From positions 33,317,001 to 33,381,000 of the forward strand of contig CM060189.1 of the NCBI GenBank assembly GCA_030549335.1: a DNA stretch of 64,000 bases. The letters are read 5' to 3'. Shown one piece after another: positions 49,901 to 61,900 of this stretch. The position numbers and the translations under genes were made by a program. How positions within the stretch are numbered: position 1 is the stretch's first letter; the number at the start of each line of letters is the position of its first letter. This stretch comes from Pontederia crassipes (lineage: Eukaryota; Streptophyta; Magnoliopsida; Commelinales; Pontederiaceae). The notes beneath the pieces are model-generated. The model ran no database searches. It was not told the origin of the DNA and saw only the letters and a program-made list of their open reading frames with translations.

Positions 49901-52900
49901 TTGGCATACGGTATGTCAAGGAGCCAGGCCTGATCAAGACCGTGAACGCGGCCTCCCAGCCAATCCTTGGTACGGCCAAGGATACCCACGCGAAGGTGGG
50001 GGAGTGGGAAGGAGCGATCACCATGACGATCGTCAACATGGACGACCATCGGTTCGTCCTGGGCATGGAGTTCATGGATGCGTTCCGTGAGGTGAGACTT
50101 TCCTAAGAGGGGATTCGTTTTTTATCTCAGGAAGCTTCGCATGAAGTTGCCACGACGAGGGCCAGCGTGAAGTCCAAGATGCTTTCGGCGATGCAACTTG
50201 ATAAGGGCATACGCCGGAAGGAGGTCACCTACTTGGCTGCCTTGAAGTTCAACGAGACCGGGCTCAAGGTTCAAGGCGTCCCAGAGGAAGTGGAAAGGCT
50301 TCTGGAGCAGTACAAGGATGTAATGCCGCCAGAACTGCCGAGCAGACTTCCTCCTCGCCGAGATATCGATCACGCCATCGACCTGGTGCCAGGTGCGAAG
50401 CCTCCGGCTATGGGGCCGTATCGCATGGCACCTCCGGAGCTGGAGGAGCTTCGGAAACAACCGAGCGAGTTGCTGAAAGCTGGGTTCATGGGATCCTCGA
50501 AGGCACCCGGTGGGGCGCCGGTCCTACTTCAGAGGAAGCAGGATGGGTCAAGGATGAACAAGATCTTTCACCCACTATTGGACAAGTGCGTGGTGGTGCA
50601 CTTGGGCGACATAGTGGCATGCTCGGAGAAACTCGCAGAGCACATGGAGCATCCCGGGGAGGTGTTCAGGCTGCTGCGAGAGAACGAGCTCGGGGAATGC
50701 TCGTTCGTCCAATCGGAAGTGATGTTCCTTGGGCACCATATTAAAGCCGGGAAGATCAGCATGGACGAGGGGAAGGTCCAAGCTATTCTCGACTGGGAGC
50801 CGCCAACGAACGTTCCGGAGATGCTATCGTTCTTGGGACTCGCCAACTACTACAGAAGGTTCATCGAGGGATACTCGCGACGGACTGCGCCCCTCACCGA
50901 CCTTCTGAAGAAGAACGCGAAGTGGGTATGGTCAGAGAAATGCGTGAAGGCATTTGAAGGCCTGAAGAACGCAGTGGCGGAGGAGCCGTGCTTGCGTCTA
51001 CCCGACTACGGGAAGCCGTTTGAGGTGCAAACGGACGCTTCCGACTTCGCATTGGGTGGTGTCCTCATGCAGGAGGGACACCCAGTGGCCTTCGAGAGCC
51101 GGAAGCTCAACGAGGCCGAGCAACGATATCCGGTCCATGATAAGGAGATGACCGCGGTGGTGCACTGCTTGCGCACGTGGAGGCATTATCTTCTTGGGAG
51201 CGCATTCGTTGTGAAGACGGACAACGTAGCAACATCTTACTTTCAGAATCAGAAGAAGCTGAGCCCGAAGCAGGCACGATGGCAGGACTTCTTGGCGGAG
51301 TTCGATTACGTCTTGGAATATAAGACGGGGCGGACCAACGTGGTGGCCGATGCCCTAAGTCGCAAGGTGCAGCTTGCGACGATAAGCGCCATCCGCATGG
51401 ACTTCAAGGATCACATCCGGGAGGGATTGAAGCAGGATCCTAAGGCTCTGGAGATGCTTCGACTTGTCGGGGAGGGCAAGTCACGACGATTCTGGACAGA
51501 AGATGGGCTGTTGTTCACAGTGGGACGTCGGTTGTACGTGCCACGATGGGAGGGTCTTCGACGGTCGATATTGAAGGACTGTCACGACTCGAAGTGGGCG
51601 GGCCACCCGGGAGCGGCTCGTACCTTGGCGTTGGTTGAAGACTCCTACTTCTGGCCTCAGATGACAGAGGATGTCGAGGCATATGTGAGGACATGTCTCA
51701 AATGTTAGCAGGACAAACTTGAGCAGAAGAAGCCGGCAGGGTTGCTAGAACCCTTGCCCGTACCGGAGCGTCCATGGCAGATGGTGACTATGGACTTCAT
51801 CTCAGCCTTGCCTAAATCTGGGGGAGCGGGATCGATCATGGTGGTGATCGACAAGTTTTCAAAGTATGGAACCTTCATCCCGGCTCCAAAGCATTGCTCG
51901 GCGGAAGAGGTCGCCCGCTTGTTTGTCAAGCATGTAGTAAAATACTGGGGCGTACCTGAGATCATCGTCAGTGATCGTGATCCGAGGTTCACGGGTCACT
52001 TCTGGAGGGAGCTCTTCCGGCTCCTGGGGACGGAGCTGCGCTTCTCGACAGCTTTCCACCCCCAGACGGATGGCCAAACGGAGCGGGCCAACCATCTTCT
52101 GGAAATCTACCTGAGGCACTTTGTTGCAGCCAATCAGGAGGATTGGGCAAAGCTCTTGGACGTTGCACAATTTTCGTACAACATGCAAAAGAGCGAGGCG
52201 ACGCAACAAAGCGCGTTCGAGATCGTCACTGGGAGGCAGCCAGTGACACCTGCAGGACTGGCGGCCAGGTACGCGGGGAAGTGTCCGGCGGCGTATCATG
52301 TGGCGCGTGGTTGGCAGGACAACCTCGAGGCGTCGAGGGCCATCTTGGATAAAGCGGTGCGCAAAATGAAAAAGTTCGCTGATCAGAAGCGGAGGCATGT
52401 CGAGTTCTAGGTGGGAGACAGGGTTCTTGTGAAGTTACGAACATGTCAGTTCAAAGCACTTAGGAACTTGCACCAAGGATTGTTGAGAAGGTACGAGGGT
52501 CCCTTCGTCATCACCAAGCGAGTAGGCACGGTGGCCTACAAGGTGGATCTTCCCAAAGAACTGCGACAGATCCATTCAGTGTTCCACGTGAGCATGCTGA
52601 AGAGATTCTACGAGGATGCAGAAGACTCTAGGCGTGAAGTGGAGACACGTGGATTAGTGAACGACATGAGCACACCGACAAGTTCAAGAGGCGCACCGGA
52701 GTTGCCGGGGACGGCAACAACTTCGGTGGGGGAGGATGTCACTCCTGCCCACTGAAGGGCGCGCCCCGAGCGGGCGTGGCCATGCGCGTGAGGAGGCGGG
52801 CGTGGCCGGGGCGATTCCTACTCCTAGTAGGAATAGGAGTCGTCCAACACTCCGAAGGTCCGACGAGGAGGGAGGAGCTTCTGGAGATGAAGACTTGGAC

Positions 52901-55900
52901 TCCTATCGTGAGTAGGAGGACGAGCGCGTGGAGAAGTGCAGGATCGGAAGGATTCCTACTCCTAGTAGGAATAGGAATTCGGACCTCTCCTAGGTCGAGT
53001 AGGACTTGGGCGCGGACGGAGCTTCCTTCTGGATCGAGGGTCACTTGGAGATGAAGTCCTAATCATAGGAGGACTGAAGATGGGGAGAGGCCACAGGAAA
53101 ACAGTCCTAGTCCTAGTAGGACTAGGACTTGTCCCGGCGGGCGCACCCGGGGCGCGCCCCGGACATGGCAGGGCGCCAGGAGAGCGGCCTGACCAGTTTG
53201 CCTTCAAGATGGACTTTGAAGGAGTGCTGGCCGAATTCTTCTAGGACTCCAAGGTTGCTGGATTTCTACTCCTACTCCAAGGAGGTTTTTTCTAGAGAAG
53301 GACTTGCATGCCTAATAGGATTAGGTCCTTAACTTAGACTAGGAGTTGTTTCTCTTGGGCACTATAAAAGGACATGTAATCAAGGCTTGTAGGACCATCC
53401 TGGACAATCTGAGATTGCTCAATAATATTCTCTAGTTTTCCTCTAAACTCTTAGCCTCCCTCTCTTCTTCCTGGGCGGGTGTTTCGTTGTGCATCCGGGG
53501 CGTGTACGGCCGGGGTCCAAGGCACGTCCAAACGAGGGCTGATCGGCGACCGAGCAGGGTTCGTCGAGCCGCACGTCTGGTGTTTCATATCCGAAGCGTA
53601 AGGGCGTGACACGTGGTACCCGTCGATTCAACGGTCTGCAGAATTCCTACGCTCTTGCCTCGTCGGCGAACCCACTGGCACTCCACCGGACCTGTCGGTC
53701 CTGCACACGACAATCGTGGTGGGTGTCAAACTCTCCACCTTTTCATTTGAGCCGTGTGACACGCTCTGGCTCCTAGTGCTTGGGTCGACACAACAGTGGG
53801 ATGCTCTCTTGGCAGCGCTGTCGTTTGTGTCGTCGGAGGTCCAGGTGCATTGGCGGCCCTGGAGAGAGGATAATGGTGCTGTCCCGGCGTCGCCAGCGTC
53901 CAGGTGCACGATCGACATCTAGGGCCTTCCGCTGCATCTCTTGCAGTTGGACGTCATCCTAGCGATTACATGCTTTGTGGGTAACCCCATTTCCCTATCC
54001 CTGCCGGTGGCGGGTTCGCCTGATCTTTCTGCCGTTTCCATAGATGTCGCAATACAGGCCGGAAGACACCTCCCATCTTCGGTCATTCTGAATGCCGTCA
54101 CAAGTAGTTTCCTTCTACGGCTCCGGCGTGCAGGACCCGTCTGATCGTGGGCAGACGTAGTCTCCGGCGTCGCCTGAGGCGTCTGCAGCGAACAGTAGGG
54201 CACGATCGTGCTCTCCTCAACAACTGTACAGGGCCACATGGGAGAAGGACACATGAGGAATGGACAACTGTAATTCAAAACACCCTTATGCAAGCTCATC
54301 AATCTCCTAAATCAGCATACCTGGTCCCTTGGGGACTCGTTTGCAGAGGCTTTCCCTCCCCTCTGGCCCTGACGACATTTCCCGAGGCCACAGTAGCAGA
54401 GACTTGGATAGAGGAGGGAGGGCCGGGATCTGGCGCTTGGTCACCCGGTTTCAGATCACACCTATTTGATCAGTGCTTCACAGAGTTTTTGGCCCTTTAG
54501 CAACGCATAGCAGGTCTACGCCCGGACCGGTCCAGGATGGACGGATGGGTCTGGCTATTGGAGTCCTCCACACGGAGTCTCTACATCCGCTTCCTCCCCA
54601 CCAACACTTTGACAGAGGACTGACTGCAGACTCATTTGGCGCACTCGGATACCGCTGAAGGTCAAGATTTTGCTTGGCTTCTCACCGAGTTACAAGGCGA
54701 GATGGGCACCACATAGTGACATATCACGCGTACTGTGCGGCGAGTCAGTGGAAGACATCCCCCACCTTTTCTTCAGTTGTCTGACATCTCGGGGTATATG
54801 GCAGTGGATGAGCATCACGAGCCTCCTTTCTTCAGACTTAGAGAGCATGTGGTAGACATTTCGGGGACTCATACGTGTTGGAGAGCTCCATTGGGGACCT
54901 TTGTGGCCGGTGCTTGGGTCATTTGGCTGTAGCGCAACCGGATCATCTTTTGTGGGGAGTGCTGTTAGCCGGAGTGTGTTGTACACCACATCTCCTTTCT
55001 TATCAGGGAGTGGGGTTTTGGCTAGCTTGGAGATTTCTTTTATCTTCTCTCAACCTTACTACATTTGTCACTATTTTTGACAGCAACAACTCTGGTGGTC
55101 ATCCTTTTCCTTCTCAGAAAAAAAAATCTCGTAAATCCAACCATAACCCATCTCAGAACAGTGAACCCTACCCAAAACCACACCCAGTTGCAATCTCACG
55201 TATCCAATTCACACGCAAGCTCGCCCACTCACAACCTCATCGTCACCCTACCGTATCCGAACCCCACCACAGCAAACCGAACTCAAACCAACACGAACCC
55301 GATCCCAACCGGAGGCACAGCCGACCCAAACCCCCTAACCAGATCCAGGCGCACCCTGCCACCCCGTCATCAGCCCAATCCATCATCTCTCCCACCTCCT
55401 TAGCAGCCCTGTCTGCCAGCGACCATCCCACCAGCGCATCGTCGCTACAGCGGAACCCATCTACTACCTTGACCTCACCACCAAAGTCCACTTCCAGACA
55501 CCTCGCCCTCCCTGACTCCCTGAAGCCAGCCGGGCGTCACCCCTCGGTGGTCGGACGCTCTTCCCTCGGATGACGACTCCCGCCAGGCGACCGCTGCATG
55601 GGACCGGCCGCGGGTATACAAACAACAACAGTCTAGGCGTGCAGCTGAGCCCTCGCAGGCTTCGCCACAGAGCGTGGTGCAGTCGGACGCCACGACTGTG
55701 GCTCTGCTGGCAGCGCGGCAGGGGCCATGGCTGGTACAGGGCGCACCCGACAAGACTCGGATACCCTCACCAGCATCGTCCATGTCCACCCCTGCTGGTG
55801 GTCACTCCAGTGGTGCGGAGCAGGCGGTCAGTGAGCCAACCCTACTCATCGGCCTCCCGGATGTGGGGGTTCTGGAGGTGGCAGACCTCGCTGATTTAAG

Positions 55901-58900
55901 ACTGGTACGCTGACACACTTGGACACGGCCTGGTGCCCCCTGGCGACCTCTTGGGGTGCGCCGACCACATTAGCGGTTCATCATGCTCTCACGGTGGGGC
56001 ATAAGGCGGAGGACGGTTGTGGGTAGTGGCTCACCCACATGCGAGGCAGCCACGGTTTTCTTATGAAGGTGCAGACATGGAATGTTCACGGCCTTGGCGA
56101 GGAGGGAAGACACCGAACTCTCGGCCGCTATATTCGGGAATGAGAAGCCGATGTAGTTTTCTTGTAAGAAACCAAGCTGGTGGAGTGTGATACGAGGATG
56201 TGGGAGCAAATTGGTGGCTCCCGTCTCTCTCAGCACCTAACCCTTAGCTCGGTGGGCTGTTCGAGCGGCTGCATCATTGCCTGGCGGCCCAATCTATTCA
56301 CCTTGGAGGGCTCTTGGACATTGGACAGCTTGTTTCTCGATGACTGTCCAGTTGAGGCGTTGCTCCGACGGTTCCTCGTACCTCCTCACTTGCGTCTATG
56401 GACTTTGCTCAGAGTCCCTTCGGGTCATCATGTGGGAGGAACTCACGGCTGCCCGCATGCACCTTTTGGAGGCTTTAATGTAACATTGGACATGGAGGAT
56501 TGCCCCATCAGACAACAAGGGAGAGACACTTGAGCAGAGGAGTTTAGAGACTTTTATTGATTTAGTTGTCGTCAGACTTCCCAGCGACATATTGCAGATT
56601 CACTTGGTGGAGCACAACGACACCTTCATCTAGATCGCGGATTGACCGATTCCTCGGCTCTGTCGAGCTGGTCGAGGCGCACCAACTAGCAGATGTCTGG
56701 ACCACGGATCGTCCATTTTCGGACCGCATACCCTTTTTGTGGAGCCGAAATGGACCGCGAACTAATAGAGCAAGAACTATTAGTGAATAATATACCGAAA
56801 GGTTTGGTTACTAATAGAGCGGAATGGCGTCGTATGATCCATGTAGCCGACCCCACCTAGTGGGATAAGGCTTTGTTGTTGTTGTATACCCTTTTTGTGG
56901 AGGTCCAATGATAGTCAGCCCTTGTGCTCTATCTTCTGCTTTGAGTGCTCCTGGCTGGCTGCAGACGTGGTGGTGGAGCACTGGCGGAATGTGGCGGCGT
57001 CCGACTCCGCGGCATGGACTCTTGCCTCTAGGCTTCACAGCTTGGGTTGGCGGACTGAGGCATTGGAGGTGATCGCTCAGCTTGATGGGGAGGACTCCTG
57101 CCACCTCACGGAAGCTGAGGTGGTGTAGCGACGGGCTCAAGGCACCATTAGTTGGAGGACAAGAAGGTGGAGATCCAGAGGAGGCAACGCTCCTGGCAGA
57201 CCTAGCTTCATAAGGGAGATACCAACACTCGGTTATTCCACCTATATGCGAGCTCGCGGCGGCGGGCAAACCGGATTGACCAACTGGAGGTGATGGGACA
57301 TAAGATCACGGGTCGCCACTGCATCGGGGCTGCCATCGCCTCCTTCCACAGTGACTTCTCCAAGCGGCGGCCCCCGTTGACTTGGGTGATCCCCTAAGGG
57401 TATTAAAGCAGTCTTCCATGTTAGTGCAGACCATTACTTAAGGCGAGGTCACCGACGCGCTTCGGGACCTCAATGGCGAGGGGTCCTCCGGCCCAGGTGG
57501 CTTCCCATTCTTCTTCTATAGGGAGTTCTGGTTCTTGGTGCGTGAGGACGTCATGGCAGTGATCCACGAGTTTTCGAGTGGAAACTGACACTTTGAGCAC
57601 CTAAACCGGTTCTTGTTATTCATGCTCCCCAAGCGCACGCCGGCGGAGAGAGTGGAGGACTTCAGGCCGATTGCCTTATCCAATGCTATTTATCTTATGA
57701 TGGCTCGTGTATTGGCCAATCGACTCCGGGAGGTGCTTTCCGACCTCATCCACCCAACATAGTCAGCAATCATCCACGATCAGTCCATCACATACAGCTA
57801 CTCCATGGCCCTTGAGATCATTCCACACTGGAGGCGAAACATGCGACGAAGCTTTCCTCTGGAAGGTTGATTTCTTTAATGCATATGATTCCCTCTCATG
57901 GTCCTTTCTTTGGTACTCAGACTCTAGTTTGATTGGATGAAGCAGTGCATTATTACTGCTTCTTTCTTAGTCCTGGTCGATGACGGGGGGTTGGGTGCAA
58001 CCGCAGAGAGGAGTTCATCATGGGTGCCCCCTCGCGCCCATGCTCTTCACATTGGCAGTTGATGGCCTCGCTAGGTGCACTCAGGAGGCATGCGGGCCGG
58101 CCTCTTCAGCGGCTTCCGGCGGACTGGTGCCTCTTTGTTTTCTTCGTGGAGGGATTAGAGCAGGAGGCCAGACGCGTGGCCATTTTGGTGGAGCTTTTTG
58201 GCGACGTCAGGCCTCGAGATCAACCATGCCAATTCATCTTTCATCCCGTTTGGCATGGTGATAGAGGACACATTTGGCTGCGAGGCGGCGCTTCGCACGC
58301 CGGTTGTTCACTTACTTGGACCTCCCTCTCTTAGATCGTCATATTGGTTCTCGGAGGTGGACCCCGATTATCGAGCGCTTGGAGCACCGACTTCAGGGGT
58401 GGAGCTCATGGCTTCTATCGAGTGGGGGTCGCCATGTTTTGTTCAAATAAGTTCTCTCATCACTCCCGACATATTTCATGTCAGTTCTCTGGATGCCCAC
58501 TCAGGCATTGGCCCGGATTGACTATTTGAGGAGTAGGTTCTTTTGGCAGGGATGTAGCGCCACCCGATGGGTCCATTTGGTTGCTTGGTAGTGCATATGT
58601 AGGCCCACCACACAGGGTGGTTTGGGCGTCTGGGACCTACGCGTCACCAACAAGGCACTCCTTGCCCGGTTGGTTGGAAGTTCGAGGCCAGCTTATGGAG
58701 GGAGGGTTTTTTCACATGTTAGGGCAAGGATCTATCATGGTGCTCCAGACCTATCCCACCCCGAGGTGCGTCTTCATTTTGGAGGGGTGTGATGGCGTTT
58801 TTCCCCGGGTGCGCCCCTTTATGACCTCATCACATGGCTCCGGGGAGGTTTTCTCATTTTGGCAGCACGACTGTGGGCCTTAACAGCACATCCCTAGACA

Positions 58901-61900
58901 TTTGTGGTGGAGTGCTGGTCCGAGAGTGGCGGTCCGGGCACCTGTTCCTGGACTCCCCTTTTCAGCTCTCCACTTTCTGACCAACATTTTTCGGAGTTAT
59001 TAGCTCTTCACCAGAGGAATGCTCCCCTTTGTCTGGACCCGACACGGATTGATGGTTGGATTTGGCTTGACGGACTCATTCTCAGCCCGTGGACTCTATC
59101 TTTGCCTTCTTCCATCCACCTCAGATACGGGGGACTTGAGAGCGGATAGCAGACTCATTTGGTGTTCTCGGGCGACGCTGAAAGTCAAGATATTTGTTTG
59201 GCTTTTGCGGCGTGAGTGGATTCTCACCAGTGTATACAGGGCCTGATGGGCACCCCACATAGATACGTCCTTTATGTGGGGAGATGGAGGAGGATGTCAT
59301 CCACTTATTTTTCGATTGTCAGGTGTCCCGAGAGGTATGGTCTCGGACGACTATTGCGGATTTCATTCCTATGGCAGTTGACAATTTTTGTTGGCTTTGA
59401 GGGGTCTTGGCAGACAGAGACAGGGTTGGAGAGTTCCATTGGCGACCTTTTTGGCCGGGGCCATTTGGTTACAATGCAATCGTATTATTTTTTGTGGGGA
59501 GAGGTGCCAGGTGGATAGTATTTATTTATTTATTTATTTATTTTTTTGAGGAGAAAAAGGATGACCACAAGAGTTGTGGTTGTCATCCATCTATATATAT
59601 AACTGTGAACTGAAGTCATGTACAAAGGTGAGCTCTCAAAGGGAGAGCAACGTCAAAAAATAAGGAGTATCCTAGCTAAACAAGACCCCACTTCTGGATA
59701 AGAAAAAGGATGTGGTGTACAATGCGCTCAGACTGATATCTCTCCCCACAAAAAATGGTCCGATTGCGCTGAAGCCAAATGGCCCAGGCACCGGCCAAGA
59801 AGGTCGCGAAAGACGCTCTCCATCCCTGTCTCTGACGGGCTAAACCACGAAGGGAGTGCCACACAGTCACCAAACCCGATGAGAAGAGGCCCGCGATGCT
59901 GGTCTGCTGCCATATGCCACGAGAAGTCGGGCAGTAGTAGAATAGATGGGTGATGTCCTTCGCCTCGTCACATAGTACGCAAGATGTGTTACTGTGAAGC
60001 GCCCATATCGCCCTGTACCGCCTAGTGAGAAGCCGTCGCGCCGTAGAAGCCAAGGAAAGATCTTGACTTTCAACGGCACACGCAACCTCCATATAAGTCT
60101 GCAGTCAAAACTGAAATCCTCTGGCAGAGTGATGGGCGGTAGGAAACGAATGTAAAGGCTGCGCGCTGAGAAAGACTCAGATAACCAGACCCAACCATCG
60201 GGTCTGGACTGATCCGGGCAGAATGGAGAGATCCGCTGATGAAGTGTCAAGAGCTCCGCAAAACGCTGATCAGAGAGGTGTGATCTGAAGAGTGGAGACC
60301 AGGAACCCGAACCTGGGCCACCATCCTCGGCCCATGTCTCCGCTACCGTCGCATCAGGGTCCGCCGCGAGGGCCCATAAACGGGGGAACACCTCAGCAAG
60401 GGAACCTCCGAGGGCCCAGTCGTGCCGCCAAAAGGAGAAAACTTCCCCCGAGCCAAGGGAAGGAACCATCAGTGGGCGGACCCGAGGGATCTGCGCCACT
60501 CCACGCCAAAAGGATGAGGCCCCGCGTGGCAGAATGGTCCTAGAATCCCAGGAGAGATCACGTCCATAACATATGTAGAAGACCCTGCGCCATAGCCAGG
60601 TGGATAGTATTGTACATCATATCCTTTTTCTTCTTTGAGAGTTGGGTTTTGATTAGTACTTGTACCCTCTTTTTTGCCGCTCTCTTCTGGAGAGCATATC
60701 AATGTACATGGTGCCTTTTTTCACTGATATATATACACGTGGATGACAAACCGAAACTAGTAGTCATCCTTTTCCTTCTAAAAAAAACATTGCCCTAAAT
60801 CCTTTGTCCCTAAGCCTTTTCTTTTTGAAAGGGTAAAGGATGACTGCCTTGGCCAAACCATCCAATTTTTATGTCTTAATGACTATATTACATGGGATCC
60901 TTACATGTTGGAAATCAGTTGCTCAACCACTCTTTCACCATATTGTTCGCTAGACATATAATATTTTCAACATAGCCATGCAATGCAAATAGTTGAACCC
61001 ATAGCGGAATCCATGCTGCCTTGTTATACTGCAGTCAATACACATATCAGCATCATCCAGTCGGTTCTCATTGTCTTCACTGTCCTTATCCATGCATCTT
61101 GTCTAGTGATATCAGCAACCTTACCTTCAAGATTTCCCATAAGGAGCAAGTCATTCACCTATTGTGATCTGATCGTGATGATACAAATTGGGGAGTCGAG
61201 GTGCCACCAGATAACATGGTTCCTGTCCAATAATTTTCGATAAGAGCATGCTTATTGCACTATGGCAAAGTGTCTTGGAAATAGTCTGGAAGGGGGGATC
61301 CATTGGCGGCCAAGAATCCTCCCAAAACATAAGCAAGCACCAGAATCCAAAGATGCTATGAAGAAAGGCTGTAGACTATGAACGTGATGACATCAGTACA
61401 ACCACCCATTAGTCAGACTATTCATTTCACAAGCAGTGCATCATTCGCAGGCTTCCCAGTCCACTTTCTAAAATAGGTCTACATAAGTTAGACCATGACA
61501 CTAGGTGAATACCTAGACCAGGAGTGTTGGGATGCCACCAAAGGAATCTTTGTTTATGTGTATCAATACATTACATCACTCCATGAGGCATATGAAAAAT
61601 CGACATATAGTACACTGGTGTAGCAGATAAATGCCGATTTTACCAAAGCCAATCCTCCTCCTCTTGAAAGGAGCTTTCAGCACCAACCTTCCAATCTGCG
61701 TTCAACATGTTCTACAATCGAAATCTAGTCCGGGCCAAAACTTTTCTATTGACTAATGAAAGGCCAAGTATGGGAGGGGAAGACTATATATGGTAATCAG
61801 GAGCTTTTTTTTGAGAGTGGTGATCTGGAGCTCCAATGAACATTTGTGTGCAAGAGGAACACATCTATTTTCTTTTGAGACTTCTTTGGGACTAGTGCTG

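Larger units (their letters stand above)
47695..53611 (+). mobile_element. Ty3/gypsy LTR retrotransposon, 5917 bp
   Basis: Two 875-bp LTRs (47695-48569, 52737-53611) start TGTCAC and end TGACA. CGTG flanks both sides as a short target-site duplication. The primer-binding site TGGTATCAGAGC (initiator Met tRNA) starts at 48573, and a purine tract ends just before the 3' LTR. One frame from 48637 to 52755 encodes Gag, protease, RT-RNase H and integrase in gypsy order. It has three in-frame stops and lacks a large part of RT. The LTRs differ by 7 transitions and no indels (99.2% identity), so insertion is recent. It interrupts ORF1 of the parent LINE. Confidence 0.95.
47250..60788 (+). mobile_element. 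Parent L1-like LINE in peptidase intron 6, invaded by four elements
   Basis: Flanked by an 18-bp duplication ATTGCCCTAAATCCTTTG (the left copy carries an extra CACAA). Removing the inserts (47695-53611, 54314-55124, 56745-56885, 59523-60594) and their duplications leaves about 5.5 kb, the usual size of a full plant L1-like LINE. Order: GC-rich leader, ORF1 zinc knuckle, ORF1 C-terminal Pro/Ser-rich part, endonuclease, reverse transcriptase, zinc-binding domain, hairpin tail and A-run. All coding parts carry stops and frameshifts. Same direction as the host gene. Confidence 0.85.

Noticed and set aside
50092-50106. Programmed readthrough at the gag-pol stop
   Set aside because: The codon is TAA and two further stops of the same mutational type follow in pol, so simple decay is more likely than a regulated readthrough site.
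54875-55573. 232-codon open frame
   Set aside because: It starts inside the truncated LINE, crosses its A-run at 55116-55126 and the duplication, and ends in the parent LINE ORF1. It is a chimera of two insertions.
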